From positions 1 to 39,289 of the forward strand of contig JAQWRT010000056.1 in the NCBI GenBank assembly GCA_029243605.1: 39,289 nucleotides of DNA. Direction: 5' to 3'. The translations under genes and the position numbers were made by a program. This DNA is from Myxococcota bacterium. Lineage in GTDB: Bacteria > Myxococcota_A > UBA9160 > UBA4427. Below the pieces are notes generated by a model that had not been told where the DNA came from, ran no database searches, and was given only the letters and a program-made list of their open reading frames with translations. How positions within the stretch are numbered: the stretch's first letter is position 1; each line of letters opens with the position of its first letter. Below, one piece after another: positions 39,047 through 39,289 of the stretch.

Positions 39047-39289
39047 TTAACCGTTTTCTGGGGATCTCTCTTGAGAGTGCCAAGGGTTTGTTCTGGCCCC
39101 ATTCTGGGGGATGATCGCAGGCGGGGCTGTGAAGCGGTTCACCCCTCGCCGTCTTCTTCCCAGGGCAAGTAGCCCCGCGAGCCCCGCGGCAAGCCCCGCG
39201 CCGAACCCGGGTTCGGGGACGGCCTGGGTGGCGGTGTCGGCGACGTCGGTGACCGTCATGGCCGGGAAGCATTCGGGGCAGGAGTAGGT
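39047..39289 (-). CDS. PEP-CTERM protein, C-terminal end only (5' part outside window), tail altered by a one-base insertion
   Basis: Only the last 80 codons are visible. The first visible 38-40 residues (TYSCPECFPAMTVTDVAD, then ATQAVPEPGFGAGLAAGLAGL) are identical to the C-terminus of the neighbour encoded at 34187-38959. After the membrane helix the frame reads LALGRRRRG and then continues for 32 residues (VNRFTAPPAIIPQNG...), whereas the neighbour stops right after MRRRRG. Alignment shows that this copy has one extra base just before the position of the neighbour's TGA, so the stop is missed. Without it the protein would end exactly as its neighbour does. It is therefore a paralogue with a frameshifted tail or a sequencing error. 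Domains upstream cannot be seen. Confidence 0.75.
   Translation of the reverse strand, partial: TYSCPECFPAMTVTDVADTATQAVPEPGFGAGLAAGLAGLLALGRRRRGVNRFTAPPAIIPQNGARTNPWHSQERSPENG
39171..39289. repeat. 119-bp perfect direct repeat, copy 2 (runs off the window edge)
   Basis: This is identical to 34218-34336, in the same orientation, 4953 bp apart. It marks a recent duplication or gene conversion between the two PEP-CTERM genes. Confidence 0.95.

Overview
The window is a GC-rich, gene-dense stretch of a Gram-negative chromosome. TonB-dependent, RND, two-partner-secretion and PEP-CTERM genes require an outer membrane. Two luciferase-like oxidoreductases of F420-associated families suggest a deazaflavin-using lineage. 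Together with acyl-CoA/enoyl-CoA enzymes and a PEP-CTERM surface protein, the mix resembles uncultured 'deltaproteobacterial' groups (Myxococcota or Binatia-like). That placement is inference only. No tRNA, rRNA, transposase, integrase or CRISPR array was seen.

Layout. 1-2456 (+): 3' end of glutaminyl-tRNA synthetase, an LLM/F420-type oxidoreductase and an exported DUF547 protein. 2453-5650 (-): GH2 beta-galactosidase with an operator-like palindrome upstream. 5651-6483: AT-richer intergenic region, a TTG-started cold-shock gene and a 12-bp hairpin. 6452-13580 (-): TetR regulator, RND adaptor and RND permease with overlapping starts and stops, then a second LLM oxidoreductase and an M50 site-2 protease. 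A perfect TetR-type operator lies upstream of tetR. 13841-16207 (+): cobalamin riboswitch, intrinsic terminator and a TonB-dependent receptor, hence a B12 uptake gene. 16249-19761 (-): a thioredoxin-fold DUF255 protein, then a low-molecular-weight phosphatase overlapping a fructosamine-kinase homologue, a probable protein-deglycation pair. 19830-25443: RlmI-like methyltransferase, an alpha/alpha-toroid protein, acyl-CoA synthetase, DUF1499 membrane protein and enoyl-CoA hydratase. 25506-27272 (+): hybrid histidine kinase, ended by a bidirectional terminator.

27372-39289 (-) is the most unusual part, a surface/secretion locus. In transcription order it holds: the tail of a PEP-CTERM protein cut by the window edge; a 1590-residue PEP-CTERM exoprotein with two Asp-box propeller arrays, two calcium-binding TSP3 segments and a metzincin-type zinc site; a 1494-residue fusion of a TpsA secretion domain, beta-helix, TPR array and C-terminal CHAT caspase-like protease; its TpsB/ShlB-type outer-membrane transporter; and a small PQQ-propeller-like fragment. 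The sequence thus points to a CHAT protease exported by two-partner secretion beside a surface-anchored metalloprotease. The two PEP-CTERM genes share an identical 119-bp 3' segment, and the copy at the edge carries a one-base insertion that changes its C-terminus.
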